A stretch of 64,000 bases of DNA from Acheta domesticus (GCA_031308135.1 JAHLJT010000631.1:2891371-2955370), one strand, 5' to 3'; positions 20,151-32,240 are shown, counted from the stretch's first letter. The notes: generated by a model from the sequence alone, not told the origin. Numbers and translations are program-made.

Positions 20151-21413
20151 CTGACATATTACTATTTCCTACTTCCGAAATTTGTAGGAACCTGAGCCAT
20201 GTAAAGCTAGAGGATAAAAATAATATGAGATTACAATATTAAGTTCATATACTACTGTATATCACAAATTGTAACTTTATAACAACATATGTAGTATATG
20301 TAGTAGGTATTTAATATGCCATATATGACAGCATAAGCATTGATAAGTGTTGTATCATTTTGAATAATGATTGTGACAAAAGTTACTTTTAGCTTCAAGA
20401 GAAATGTCACTCCGTTTTACAAAATTCTAAACTTTAACAACTACTTCAAAATAATATTAATCAATTTTATATCAAATACCAAACAAAGAAAACAATTTTT
20501 TAGTTTTTTTTAATATCGAAGAGAAATTGTTCTCAGCAACAAATACAGAGATACTCTACTTCTAAAGTGATATAATTCAATGGCTGCAAACACTGATTTT
20601 TCAAAGAACCTTTTCACGACCACATACTTTTTTTTATAAACCTCTGACCATAAGCCCTTGAAAACAGACATTCTATATTCATTATCACACTGTACTAAAT
20701 AACTTATTTCCTTTTAGAAGTTTCCAGATTTATCCATCAGGTCATCAGAGACTAGAAATTTAAATGATAATCTCGGACGCCTTAATGGCAAAAGGCGAAG
20801 TCATTTTAATTCAACAGAAGATGGAAACGGAAACATGAATATATTTACGACTGACAGTTGATTTGATTGATGAATGGGCATGCTTATCGGCCAATGTTTC
20901 AATTAAAACTATGAAACAAATCATACATGTCAAAGAGTATCAGACCAAAGACAACAGTTCAAGCAGTGAGAATAAGATAATGAACAGGACAATTTTTTGT
21001 CGACCCGACGATCTAACCAACCAGCAACTTATTGAGAAAGTGTGTAAACATGATAACCTGTTGATAAGTATGCGTTCAGAGAAAATTTGTGATTTCTTTC
21101 CACTATTTAATTTATTACGAAAGACCAACAGAAATGATTTGATTGAGATATCGATAATAATTCTTTCGAATATTACGGTCCTTACACAACGTAGGCTGAA
21201 CCAATAAATAAACTATAAAACGACTACATGAGCGTAGGAGGTATCCATGGCTTATCTATTACAGGAAGAAATCCAATTAAAACAAGTAGCCCGAACATAG
21301 TTGGAAACATGTTAAGTCTAAACGTCGACTAGTCCTCAATGTGCTTCTGAGTCGACACGTAATTTGACACATTAATGAATTCCTCTCGAAATATAATCGA
21401 AGGTACGCAGTCG
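20151..21413. other. AT-rich stretch, no gene accepted
   Basis: A 114-codon plus frame at 20863-21207 (starting at a TTG) has unbiased composition rich in Ile, Asn and Lys as expected from AT-rich DNA, and I recognise no domain in it. Not called as a gene. Confidence 0.4.
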
Positions 21414-21826
21414 TCACGAATTACGCCATTTGCAATCTAATTTGCACAGAGGGAAATTATGTTGTTTACAAACTGCGGATCTCATTACAAGAGCCTTCGA
21501 GATGGTCTCAGGCAGAAAACGCGGAACTCTCCGTGCGAGGGTTGCTTTGGAGCGCTCTAATGATGAAGCACCAGTTGTCAGGGCGCGTGCGTGTTGTTTG
21601 GGAGAGTCCAAGATTTATTGGACTGCGCATTCTCGTATTTACACAGCGAGAAGCTTAGTTCACGAGTTACATCATCTCAGCCAAACGACCGCTGGCTCCA
21701 ACGAATGGCTATCGAAAAGTTCGATCTAACAGATCGTTCAATTGGAGAAGCGGTTCTAAAGCAACAGTTAATACGACGAAACGTCGATCCAGGAAGTATT
21801 ATTTTTACGAGCCCGACGCCCAGCGG
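21414..21826 (+). CDS. Candidate exon or conserved block (low confidence)
   Basis: Balanced-composition DNA with overlapping open frames. The frame through 21591-21826 reads without stop to CCCAGCGG, followed by GTGAGTCGG, a good donor. Its last part would encode AIEKFDLTDRSIGEAVLKQQ. There is no recognised domain, start or acceptor. Another frame in the same block is also open, so a chance or conserved non-coding explanation is equally possible. Confidence 0.2.
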
Positions 21827-21941
21827 GTGAGTCGGAGCAGCGAGCGGTGCGCGAACGTCCCCCAGCGAGCCCCGAGCGGCGGAAATTGGGAGGGCAGCCC
21901 CGAAATCAGCGTCTGGCCTCACGCGTCGCGCCACCCGCATC

Positions 21942-22771
21942 TAGTTAAGGCAAATTTTATCGAAACATCGATATTTCGATACTTCACCAATAGGGAGCTT
22001 TTGCCACCTCGAACGTCAATCACTATTGATCATCTGCGCATGCGCAGATGCACAAAAGTGATGCGAAACTTGAACTGCGCATGCGCATAAGATCCATAGT
22101 GCTGTCCGCTTTGGCGTGCAAAAACTCTCTATTGTCTCAACATCGATATATCGACAAAAAACACCTATGTTTTAAATATAAGACAGATGTAGTCAACGTT
22201 TTCTTCCGGGCTATATTTACATTGTTATATAAGACAGATGGGATTTTCCTATCCTGTTTCCGCTTTTAATTAGAAAACTTAAATGAAATACCTGTATATT
22301 TTGTTTGGTAACCTGTAAGTAACATGTTAATAATAATGTTTATCGAATGTAAAGAGGGAAATAAAAAATAAAGGACATCATGTTTTGCCATTCATTCATT
22401 CACTTTCACTCATAAATCATGGAAGTAAAACGACAGGTATCAAATATTATTTTGAAGTATATCCTGACTTAAAGCTCTCCGTCCCCTTAATTTCTTAATC
22501 AATAATCTATACAGACAAGATTCAAAATGCAGTTTAACGACACTTAAAAAAATTATAGTTGCATCAACTGCGAGGTAATTAACGAGATTTAATGACATTA
22601 CCACATACAAAACATCCAAAAAGAATATCTTTTTTTTAAAAAACATCTATGTTTCTGGAAAGACTATATCGATCTGTAATAAACATCGAAAACAAAACAT
22701 CGATGTTAATATATTGATATTTCCCGTGGGAAATATGGTTTCAAAAATATTAATGTTTTTTGCCATCCCTG
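21942..22771 (+). mobile_element. hAT-type element, family C copy 3, with nested MITE
   Basis: Left end TAGTTAAGGCAAA and the complement of the right end CAGGGATGGCAAA are imperfect inverted termini (9 of 13). They are flanked by CCCGCATC (21934-21941) and TCCGCATG (22772-22779), 6 of 8 matching. Interior carries AACATCGATATTTCGAT, ACATCGATATATCGA and ACATCGATGTTAAT palindromes like copies 1 and 2. A family B MITE lies inside at 21990-22132. Confidence 0.65.
21990..22132 (+). mobile_element. MITE family B nested in the hAT-type element
   Basis: 143 bp, the same length as the intact copy at 4559. Left arm ATAGGGAGCTTTTGCCACC; the complement of the right arm is ATAGAGAGTTTTTGCACGC. Contains TCTGCGCATGCGCAGA at 22033-22048. 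Flanking trinucleotides do not match (CCA / TGT). Confidence 0.85.
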
Positions 22772-22789
22772 TCCGCATGAGCTCTGCTT

Positions 22790-23050
22790 TGAACCCGGGC
22801 CCAATAATCTGCAGGAGGAGGAGGAGCAAATGCGGTGGTGCGAACGAAGCTGGCAAACGACCCAGATCGCGCGCGCCCGCGCAGTAATAAATAGGAAAAG
22901 GATACACAAACGTGGACGGCGTCCAGGCGAGCGACGCACCGACTCGCGACGCCACACGACGCGTTTTCGAATAAAACTGGCGCCGCGAGGGAATCGCGCC
23001 ACTTCGGTATTGCCAGCCCCCCCTCCCCCCACCCATCTCGCCACAACTTG
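22790..23050. other. GC-rich island
   Basis: CpG-dense, with GATCGCGCGCGCCCGCGC and an embedded AATAAATAGGAAAAGGATA word. No credible protein on either strand. Confidence 0.45.
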
Positions 23051-23567
23051 TTTTCACTGTTCTCGCGGTGTTTTTCAGTTCCTCCATTCCTAGAGAAAGT
23101 TCACGATAAAAACTGAACAAACAATCTATCATTTGGGTTTTCTCACTGACCAATAATGAGGCTTATTTCCGAATGATTATAGGCAACCCGTAATAATTGA
23201 CAGCTCGTGTTTGTGTACGTTACACAAATAAATACACAAAGCAATGACTTCCATCTTCCTCTTACTTCTCGGGGCATTTCATCTGCATAACATTAACACT
23301 TATCTCTCCATATACTTGAGGACAGCCTCAAGTGGAATGCACATTGTTTGACGTGATGTGCCATATCCCTGCTATCCCACAATATACTTCCACTCGCCCT
23401 TCTACGCTTTTACTTCCCTGCGTTTTTCAGGATTTCTCTGGTTTCCAGAAATCGGTCCCTCTGTTCGCGACCTCCCGTCTCGCCGCAACCGCTTCTTTTG
23501 GCCAACAGAAGCAGAAACAGTTTACCTCAAAAACCAACAAGATCAACTATCCCTTTACCGAATAAGC
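23051..23567. other. Unassigned stretch
   Basis: No supported feature. Confidence 0.35.
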
Positions 23568-23745
23568 TCCGGCCGAGGTGGCTCAGGATATCACCTGATG
23601 TCACTGCATTGCCTCGGCAGGTCCTAGAGGGTCCCTAGAGTGTAGCAGGATTTACGACACTACCTACTTAACTAGATTGAGTCCACCTGCTGTCTGGAGG
23701 AGAATTCTAGCGACCGACTGCAGTGATAGGTAGTTCGCTTGGCCC
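23568..23745 (+). mobile_element. SINE family F, 5' fragment
   Basis: CCGAGGTGGCTCAGGATATC start and GGAGGAGAATTCTAGCGACC body, ending after about 180 bp. The B box is disrupted by a CCTAGAGGGTCCCTAGAG duplication. Confidence 0.75.
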
Positions 23746-24835
23746 AGAGTGTCCAGAAACGTAGTTGCTCCCTCTTCTTTTAGGCTGCGCACGCTGCAGT
23801 CTTTGCTGCTCCTGGGGGGAGTTGGTCAAATGGTTCGTACGTGTAGAGCTCCAGCACTTTGAGGTTTCTAGGTCATTTACAAACTTTGCGACATGGACCA
23901 GCCATGGCCAGGAAAAGAGCGATTCCAATAGAAAATGTGTACATATTTTTTGTCTGTCGGTCAGCAATCGTTTGTGTTTCAACTAACACTCGTGACGTGC
24001 CCATTAATTTGCAAACTCTACTCTAATAGAACGGTACCCATGGATCATCCTTATTACTTTTTTTGTATTCTAAATCCATCACTTGTGCATCGGCCAAATG
24101 CAATAAAGCACCCAAGAAATATAAACTAAACGTCTGTTCTACTTTCCATACGTTACAACAGTTATTTCAGCTCCTGGTTTAACGCGCGACGTTGTTCATT
24201 CATTAGATTAACTGCCAATCAATCTATTAGTAATCGGTGAGCATGAATAAGAATATTGCATAATGGACATCTTTATTGTGCACTTCAACAAAATATTCTC
24301 GAAACTCTCTTCAAATAAGATATCCATAACCATTCCTGGCATGTAAACTACGACAGCTTCCTTTCTGCGGAAGGCAAGAAGGCACAGTTCAGTTTTTCGT
24401 AGCTGCGATAATTATGAGGTCAATTTCTCGGGCAGCACTATTCAATTCTTATGAATGTACGACTCTGCCACGAGAGAAATAAGGCGATAATCAGTTGCAC
24501 TTGACCTTTGAATGGCTGAGGGCGTAGCAAACAGCGATATAAATACTCATGAATGGAATTATGAATTTGTATCCCAGTAGGACAACATTCCACATTCGTC
24601 AATAAAGAATTTTATCAGGGAAATTGTATGTTTATGTAGTTGCTGATAACTACGAGTAGTTAGTAAGTTTGACATTTAATGCACACTAGCATTTAGATTT
24701 CCTGTACAGAGGCTGGCAAATGTCGGAGTTCGCTGACCAAGTCATTACTAAGCTGAGAATTGTGCATATTTGCATATTCTCCTTAAAAATAATGATTTGC
24801 ATAAAGATGACAAATTAATTTCGTATTGTACGTAA
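23746..24835. other. Unassigned stretch
   Basis: No gene seen; AT-rich toward the right. Confidence 0.4.
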
Positions 24836-25680
24836 ATGCGTACAGCCATACCGAAAGACTCCTTACTTTTCGACGTTATCCGTAACGTGCTGCCTGGTTG
24901 GCTACCAGAAAAGTGCAAGGATTCTACCTTACAACCATTCTATATGCGCCGACTCGAACTTACAATTGCTGGAAATTGCGTACAGTGGGAACTACACCTA
25001 GTTATCCTCACATCTCCACGTCCACAAGCTCTGAAAGCCCTACACAAGAGCCACTTAGGAAGCGTCCGAATGATGTCAATAGCCCTCGCCTACGTTTGAA
25101 AATGTACTGCAGGATATTCCAAAGTTTTGCTGTGCCAAATCACCCTGCAAACAATAACGAGGTGGAGTGGTTCGTCCGCTCTTTCATATAGGACATTACA
25201 GCATTTGGTCCTCAATATTGGCAGGCAAACAATCGCTCGTTTCCTCTTCGCCAACCGTGCGACGCCGCACGCTACAACGGGTCGTACACTGAATTACTGC
25301 TCGGATGAACAGCCCATACGCGATGGTATTTGCTGCGACCTTCAGTTGCGAAAGAAGTATCGAAGAATCAGGAGCGTACGCGGCTTGCAGAGTGGAGGTC
25401 CCTTGCGCGAATTTCATGTTGGCGTCCTAGTCTGGGTTCGAGATTTTCGGCATCCGTCGAAAAATGGAGAGCTGGAACCCTGACTGAAGTGATGAACATA
25501 TGTAATTTGCTAATTCAAATTAATATTGGCATTTGGAAACGCAATCTTCATCAGGTTCGTGAGCGAAGCTACCACTGAAGATATCTTCATTGCACACCCA
25601 CCGTCTGTAAATTCGGAAGATAAACCTACAGCCGTCCAACGTACACGGCGAGAAATTCAGCCTCCGTAAAGATACAGCTT
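24836..25680 (+). pseudogene. Ty3/gypsy integrase-region relic
   Basis: The first frame (24836-25099) matches the linker and zinc-binding part of gypsy pol: LQPFYMRRLEL, then LHKSHLGSVRMMSIALAYV, the H-x-GHxG-type end of the HHCC domain. A second frame (about 25100-25190) has NHPANNNEVEWFVRSF, corresponding to the HPxSNGQAERxV segment at the end of the integrase core. A third gives IARFLFANRATPHATTGRT and later VGVLVWVRDF, the C-terminal integrase region. The catalytic core between is deleted and frames shift repeatedly. Reverse transcriptase and gag are absent, so the copy is 5'-truncated and dead. Confidence 0.85.
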
Positions 25681-25681
25681 C

Positions 25682-25850
25682 GAGGGGAAGGAACTATAGT
25701 ATATCAGCGCTAGTTGCTCGTGTTTTGTTTCTTTGTAATTCCGTTGCTAGTCCGCACATTACTTTGTTTCTGAATTAATATATTTGTCTGTGTTCCAGAG
25801 TTAAAAGATTCAACTGAGGTTACTCTCTCTCAAATACACTACAAAAGTAT
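25682..25850 (+). mobile_element. Probable polypurine tract and 3' LTR remnant
   Basis: GAGGGGAAGGAA at 25682-25693 follows the integrase relic where a polypurine tract belongs. The next sequence, CTATAGTATATCAGCGC, would begin the LTR, with a decayed TG start. The right LTR border is uncertain and no 5' LTR is seen upstream. Confidence 0.5.
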
Positions 25851-25928
25851 ACTACTAAACTACACTATACAACTACACTGTACTATACTACCAGAGTATA
25901 CTACACTACACAGTACTACCACTACAAA
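25842..25928. repeat. Cryptic ACTAC simple repeat
   Basis: Irregular array of ACTAC/TACACTA words, non-coding. Confidence 0.6.
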
Positions 25929-27327
25929 ATCACCGACACCGAGTGGACTAAACAGTTTGCAGTTTCAGAATTATGAAAGAAGTTCTGACTTTAAATTGTT
26001 TCTTATTCTACATTCATAGTGCATTGTAGAAACAATATAATTTATATGATACTCGTTTCTGATACATATTTTGGGAATCATACAATCTTTAAAATGTGGA
26101 ATGAAAAACCTTTTTTTTCTTGCTTGTGTTATTGAACATTAACTTAACCGTCAAAGAAACATCGTGAAACACGCATGAAAAAATTCGGGAGAAGTTTGTT
26201 AGTTCCTGAGAATGACCAGGTCGACCAATCTTTTACCAAACGCGCACAGAACGAATACATATAATATATGTGGCAGACAAAAAGGAATCACTTGCGTCTG
26301 AAAGTTACTTCAAGACGAATTTACTTGACCGGAGTCCTGTGTCTCCTTCATATGTTTCACTCAGCGCTCAGTAGAGACATCTCTCCCAGTCGCCACGGTT
26401 AATGAATTGTTGGCGACATAAATCTCCAGAGAATGTTCTAGCCATTAATATAGCAGCCTCACCACTGAAGTAACACCCACGGTGCAATAAAGTTCTGCTT
26501 TTCTCAACGGTTACGCATCACAAACGACCTTCCTACAACCTCATTTTGCTCACTATTCTTCATCTTACCGAAGGACCGGTAACTCTAATACTTTGCTACA
26601 AAGTTGCATATTTAATTAAATAATACACTTTACCTTAAAACGTAATTTATCTTCAGTTTTTTTTGCATTATGATTTGAAATCAACTCTATTAATACTTGC
26701 TGAGGTGGTGGGATGCACATTAGAAAACAAGTTAATTTATAAGAAAACTTACGTATTATTTTTACTTAAATGTTTACCTTGGAAACATATCAGTGCGACA
26801 TCAGCAAGATTTGTTTTCAAAATACTTATTCCCCTTCTTCAAAATTTAATTGACTTATATTTTTTTTAAAAAACTGGCTGTGATTTTTGATTTTAAATCA
26901 TTCAATCACACGATCTATCTACTGACCAACATTTTGGCTATGCATTACTCTTCATCGAACAATACAAAAGACTATATTTTCACTACCTAACAATTCCTTA
27001 TTCATTAAACTGGGTTGTAAGAGCACGAAAAGCACATTTCTTGTTATGCTCGATGGTATCATATGATATATGCGTTTCTTTGTATATGCTGATTCCTTGC
27101 CAGCATCATCCACACAATTTTACATTTTCGTATTAAATGTGTTTGGTGCAGCCTGTCAGGGCGAGGGGTATTTTGCTATGAAGTAGTAGTTTAGTATTGT
27201 ATGTTATTACAATACTAAAGTTTTTAAGGATTACCCAACTTGACTTTGTATGGATTTGCACAAAAGTGTCATAATTCTTTAGTGTAGTACGAGTATCATA
27301 TAAAAAAAATACTTTCCAAGTACGTAT
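25929..27327. other. AT-rich stretch, no gene seen
   Basis: No supported element or frame. Confidence 0.45.
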
Positions 27328-27770
27328 ACCGGCTTAGGTAGCACACGGGAGTAACTAGTGTCTCAGTAGTGCCTCTGACCGGGTGGTAGTATTTTGGACA
27401 CTAGTTACGTAGCCAATTCAGCCGCTGCACGGAGAATTCTAGCAGTTGTCTGCTCTGATCGGTAGTTTTCCATGGTTTCCCCGATAACGATTAGGCGAAT
27501 GCCGCAGCAGCCGGAGCGAATGACTAATACCCAAACAAACGAGCCACGGATCGCGTAAGTTCTTTCCTCCCTCTTCCGTGTCCCATCTTTACCTCCTAGT
27601 TACACACACTTACACTTACACGCATTACACTGTCTCACATGCCAGGAGACCGGCTGGGGCGATGTCCCACTGGTGGGAGAAAACTTGCGGGGAAAACCCC
27701 GCAAGTCGACTTGTAGTTCGATAAAGGATCTTGTGAACTAGCAGGGGAAGATCACCCGCTAGTTCTTTTC
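27328..27770 (+). mobile_element. SINE family F, shortened copy
   Basis: Starts GGCTTAGGTAGCACACGGG, with the A-box region decayed and no good B box. Retains the body from GGAGAATTCTAGCAG through GGGGAAAACCCCGC to AAGATCACC; the 3' tail is missing. Confidence 0.75.
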
Positions 27771-27970
27771 TTTTTTATTGTTTTCTAAAAAATTACACAA
27801 ATGTCTTTTTTAAAATATTTCTCACGCCGTTAATATGCACATTTCCAGCAATATGTATAGATCATTGCATTTGTGAGTGGATGTTCTTCAAATGATTTCC
27901 AGTATACTTTTTTGAAACAATAGATTTCCCTGAAAAAGAGCTTGAAATTTCGCATTTACACTAGAGCTTA

Positions 27971-28562
27971 ATAGTACATTATGAAACGATGATGTAATGA
28001 TGGGTATTAATACACAAGTATCATAAACTTCACACGAGTGTATTAACACCCATTACATCGAGTTTCATATGGTTCTTTTTCTACGACTTTTTTAAGTTAA
28101 ACATTTACAATGAATAGTTTCGTGACAATTGATTCAGCCAAGGCCACCTAGCGGACAGCTATCTAAATCCACCCTCGCATGCTGCTGCGAGGTGGCTGTG
28201 GTTACCTGTTACCTACCGCCTGCTAGGGACTACTGCGCTAGTCAAATAAGATCAATGTGAAATTACGATCCACTTTATTTTAAATAATATACCACGAAAA
28301 AAAATAATAATAAAAGAAATTGAAACTATTGAGCATAATATAATTTCAAATACAATTTTAATGAACATTTCAATTTTAACGAAACATTTGTTAAAAATAT
28401 TCTCAATGATTAATTAATTGTCAATACTTGGTTTGTAAACTTCTCTGTGATTGGTCAAGAATCTGTATCATAATGAAAACTGTATCGAAATGACTATCAT
28501 TACGCAACTGGTTGCAGCCATCAAATGACAGCATTATGCAATGGGAGTAGAAAAACGATAAT
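27971..28562 (-). mobile_element. Dispersed repeat family A, copy 2 (inverted)
   Basis: Reverse-complement partner of 403-1024. The palindrome at its left end is simpler: AAACGATGATGTAATGATGG and GTATTAATACAC arms pair with GTGTATTAACACCC and ATTACATCGAGTTT. Copy 1 has extra sequence in the loop. Confidence 0.75.
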
Positions 28563-28821
28563 CAAACGGCTTCAAACATTTCAGCAAAAATGTTCTTATT
28601 GCACCAGCTTTTACTCTTTTATATTATTCTAAAAGAAATGTTTCGGTTCTACCATTACAAAACAGAAAAATTAAAAAAAAAATTTAAAAATGTACTTTGG
28701 GCGACGATAGATGGCAGTTGGCAAGAGAACGTGGTAAGTCTGAAAACTAGCTCAGACCAAAAAATTAGAAAACCAACTAGTGGTCAATGACATTCTATAG
28801 CACCACTAGTGTTTCTTGCTA

Positions 28822-28886
28822 CAGTGTCAACGTCCGGGACTAATGATCTTAGCAGCTGACGCACCCTGAATCACTAATCAATCCAT
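28822..28886 (+). mobile_element. SINE family F, 3' end fragment
   Basis: GGGACTAATGATCTTAGCAG to CACTAATCAATCC matches only the last 65 bp of the family. Confidence 0.7.
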
Positions 28887-28904
28887 AAAAATGCAATTAT
28901 TTTT

Positions 28905-29110
28905 GTTGGATGTGCGGGCGCGAGGTTTCCATCGCCCCTCCTCCGTCGTGGCTGGGGCGGGGGCGGGGGCGGGCGCGGTGCGGGGGAGTCGCCGCTTGGC
29001 TGCGTCTGGCGCGGTGCCCTGGCGCAGGCCCCCGCAGGGGGGAGGACAGACGGTCGCAAGACCTGAGGCTCTAGGTGGAGGTAGAGACGTCCGCCTGGGC
29101 CTGAGTCTCT
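28905..29110. other. GC-rich island with GGGGCG tract
   Basis: Contains GGGGCGGGGGCGGGGGCGGG at about 28953-28972 and further CpG-rich DNA. Candidate G-quadruplex or SP1/KLF-type site cluster. Confidence 0.5.
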
Positions 29111-29122
29111 CCTCAGTACTCA

Positions 29123-29335
29123 CGTCGTTAGCTTCCAGATGGAGGCAGAGAGTAGGCGGCATTGGGGGTGGGATTCGTTAGCCAGCATCCTCTGTGCAGC
29201 TCGCGGCAGATCTCAAGCCCACATACGAAAGCCCAGACAGGGAGCATGAACCCCTCTGTGAGCTTTGCTTTGGTTCCGGCGTCAATCACGTCGATAGCTT
29301 CAAGGTGGAGGCAGTGAGAAGACGGGTTGTGGGCC
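29123..29335 (+). repeat. Imperfect direct repeat about 160 bp apart
   Basis: CACGTCGTTAGCTTCCAGAT followed by GGAGGCAGAGAG near 29120 recurs as CACGTCGATAGCTTCAAGGT followed by GGAGGCAGTGAG near 29287. Part of a larger mid-GC block to 29610 that I cannot classify. Confidence 0.5.
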
Positions 29336-29610
29336 CCGAGTCCCCCGGGCCTTAGTCCGGGTGGCTCCCGGTTGGGCACTTGGCTTCACTCGTGGCAGTG
29401 GCCCGATACTCTGGGCGAAGAGGAGAGACTTCTCCCGGCGTATTGTGAATGGCACTTAATTCGCCTCCGGTACTGGCCTGGAGAGCTTGTTGCTCTGAGC
29501 TGGCAGGGCGGCTCGACCCAGTCATTGAATGGAGACGGTAACTGCGTTGTGGCGGGATCCAGATACCAGTCTGTCGGCGTACTTGTGCGCCGGCGGTTAA
29601 AGGCGTAAGT

Positions 29611-29848
29611 CAGTGTTGTCAAGGTCGATGCCACGAGCGGGAGTCCGTGGCACGAGTGGCAAGACGAAATCGCTCCATCCACGCAATTCATTACCCTGCC
29701 ACCAGCGACAACGCCATCACTATTGTGAAACGGCAGGGTTACTACTAATAGTACCCTTTCCCGACGCTAGTTGCGTAGAGAAGCTCGTGTCATGCTGCGG
29801 TGTCACGAAGCGTGCCACTGCCACCAACAGAAGACCTTGGTACCACTG
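29611..29848 (+). mobile_element. hAT-type MITE family H, copy 1
   Basis: Left end CAGTGTTGTCAAGGTC and complement of right end CAGTGGTACCAAGGTC are 16-bp inverted termini. Flanks GCGTAAGT and ATGTAAGC share GTAAG in register (5 of 8). Interior matches 38964-39214 over its whole length, without a frame. Confidence 0.75.
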
Positions 29849-29995
29849 ATGTAAGCTCAGGTGCCCACCCCACGGAGCAATCCTCGTAGAAGACTGATGT
29901 GTGAAGACCACTCACGGGTATGGGCGCAGGTACGGGGGCGAGCGAGGCGGAGGCGAAAGATGAGAAACCAGGGGCGAGGGTAGAGGCTCCCATTA

Positions 29996-30110
29996 ATGAA
30001 GCAACATCGATAAGAAAACATCGATGTTAGCGTACATCGAATACGTATACAACAAATTTTCATTGTTCGTTTTTATCAGTTCGAATAAGAATCGAATCGA
30101 ATAAAGGGTA
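29996..30110. repeat. Fragment with family C-like CATCGATG palindromes
   Basis: AACATCGAT and ACATCGATGTTAGCG words as in the hAT-type family C interior, but no termini were found. Confidence 0.35.
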
Positions 30111-31069
30111 CAAGTATCAGTATCGAATAAAGGGTACAAGAAGCTTGGCATGGAGGACCCCTCACGTCACACTTTGTGCGTAAATTCCAAGGATGCATGC
30201 TGGACACTTTGGTTTGGCATTTTGTACTTGTGAGACCTGTGTCATTCTTTTAGGAATTCTTTACATTATCCGAGGAAAAAGCTTCACGAAAAAAATTGGA
30301 GCCACTTTGGAGAAAAATTTGAAAAATTGAAGTACCCCCAAGCTTCAAAATATCTATTTCAAAATCGCAGGGTTTCGCGTTTCGTAAAATCGATCGGCGA
30401 ATATAATATTTGCAGAAAAGCAAATGAACGGCTCAGGCGCTAGCGTTGACTATAGACTGACGAATGGACGGGCAAGCGGGCAGACATAGTCAATAAATTT
30501 TTCGGAAATAAGGACCTATAAAACATGGATTCTGATTACACAACGTGCTAGAAGAAGTAATTTTCTATATATATAAAAACAATGGACAAGAACGTAAATG
30601 TTTGCCTAAAACTAAAGTCCGGACCACATTCATTTCTAAGGTTTCTAAAGTTGGTCTCAAGCTCTTAGAAGTTGGAAATCCTTGGTTTAGAGCTTTCACT
30701 CCCCTCATTAAGGCAATCTTGGCAGGAGTTACGGTCCCCGCCCACCGTTGGGCGCTTCGCTTATGCCTCCCCGATTAAGGATTCCTCCTTGGGAACTAGA
30801 GCGCAACATATCTCTTGAATTTGCCTTTTGTCCTTGATTCAGTCAAGCTGTGCCATTCAGACAGGTGACCTAAGATTTGTCTGATAAAGAGAAGAGAACA
30901 TGGTTGAGGCCCGACAAAAATGTTTGTTTTTTAAACAAAAAATGCAAATTCCAAGAGGAACAATGCAATACTTATTGGAATTAAAACCTGATTTTTAGTG
31001 TAGTGTCTCAGGTCTAATAAAGATTTTGCTTGCCACGACGGACTGCGAGCAATTATTAATGGCCTCCAT
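30111..31069. other. Unassigned stretch
   Basis: GAATAAAGGGTACAAG occurs twice at about 30098 and 30125. A 77-codon frame at 30545 has no recognised domain. Confidence 0.35.
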
Positions 31070-31648
31070 GGCTGACGTGGCTCAGGGCATCAACTGATGT
31101 CACAGTGCCTCTGACGGTAGGTCTCGTTTCAAGTCCCAGCAGTGGCAGGATTTTCGATGGCGGATTTTCTTTAGCGGCTTGGCTAAGTCGAATTCCTTCG
31201 TTGACTAGAGAATTCTAGAGGTCGGCTGCTCAGATCTGTTGTTTTTCGTGGTTTCTCCAATCAACACCAGATGTATGCCGGAGCAGTACTGCAACAAACG
31301 AATCACGGACAGCGCGCTATCTTTCCTTCCTCTTGCTCGTTCTGTCCTCACCCTTTACTCACACTTCCACTTACATTCACTACACTAACACACATGCCGG
31401 GAGACCAGTCCCGCCAGGAGCGTTGCCCCGCTGGTGGACGATACCTGGTTGGGGAAAACCCCGCAAGCCGACGGATAGGTTGCTGCCGGATCTCCAGCGG
31501 TGCCCATCCAGCATCTCTAGCAGTGCAGGTCGGTGGCAATCCAGCGGGGGGACATCACCGCCACCTCTCGCGATTAGAAACAACAGGCACAACATTTACG
31601 GGACTAATGACCTGGGTAGTTGACGCGCCCGGAATCAACGATCAGGCG
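31070..31648 (+). mobile_element. tRNA-derived SINE family F, full-length copy
   Basis: A box TGGCTCAGGGC at 31078-31088 and B-box derivative CGTTTCAAGTCCC near 31125. Complete body to GCCCGGAATCAACGATCAGG. A small internal duplication of GCCATCCAGC/GGCAATCCAGC type lengthens the 3' part. Confidence 0.85.
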
Positions 31649-31940
31649 AACAATTTAATAATCCTCCCCTCTGCTAGGCAATGAGAATATGGTAAAAATC
31701 AATGCAATACGGAGTGCAATATGCAATGTATTTATACATAGTGACTCCTCAGGGACACGAGCTGGACGAAGAGGGAGCACTGTCATGCAATCGGAAGCTT
31801 CAGATTTACATTTTTGGTATTGGGTCAACTTTTTGGATGACAATGCCTCCTCTCCTTCCAGCTCGTGACCTTGAGGCCTCTATAAATAAGAGAGAGAGAG
31901 TTGACGAGAAATACAGAAATTCACTTTAACCATCCTTTCT
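31649..31940. other. Unassigned stretch
   Basis: No supported feature; short GA microsatellite near 31888. Confidence 0.35.
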
Positions 31941-32240
31941 AGCGTCGCGACGCGACGCGTCGTTTCCGCCACGGCAGTGGTGCCAATGGCGCCCCACGTC
32001 TCGCCTTCTCCCTTGTCATGTCGCGGCGATGTGGCGCCCGCTCGCCGCCGCCGTGTCCACTCTCCGCGTGCCCATTCATCAGGCGGCTGATACGGCGCGC
32101 GACACGCCGCCGCCGCCGCCGTCCCCCCTATCAGATCCGCGCTGACAACTCCACGCGCAATTTGCCTCCGTTTAACGGCCGCTCCGCTCCGGCAGCCTTC
32201 GCGGGCGCGCCCCAGCGCCACCAGCGGAATTCATTTCTAT
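31941..32240. other. GC-rich island
   Basis: Begins GTCGCGACGCGACGCGTCG and carries CCGCCGCCGCCGCCG near 32108. CpG-dense, no credible protein. Confidence 0.5.

Noticed and set aside
20863..21207. 114-codon plus frame as a gene
   Set aside because: Composition is what AT-rich DNA gives, with no domain, splice signals or start context.
9054..28220. Organism assignment to a named species
   Set aside because: Repeats look arthropod-like but I cannot match any family with certainty from the sequence alone.
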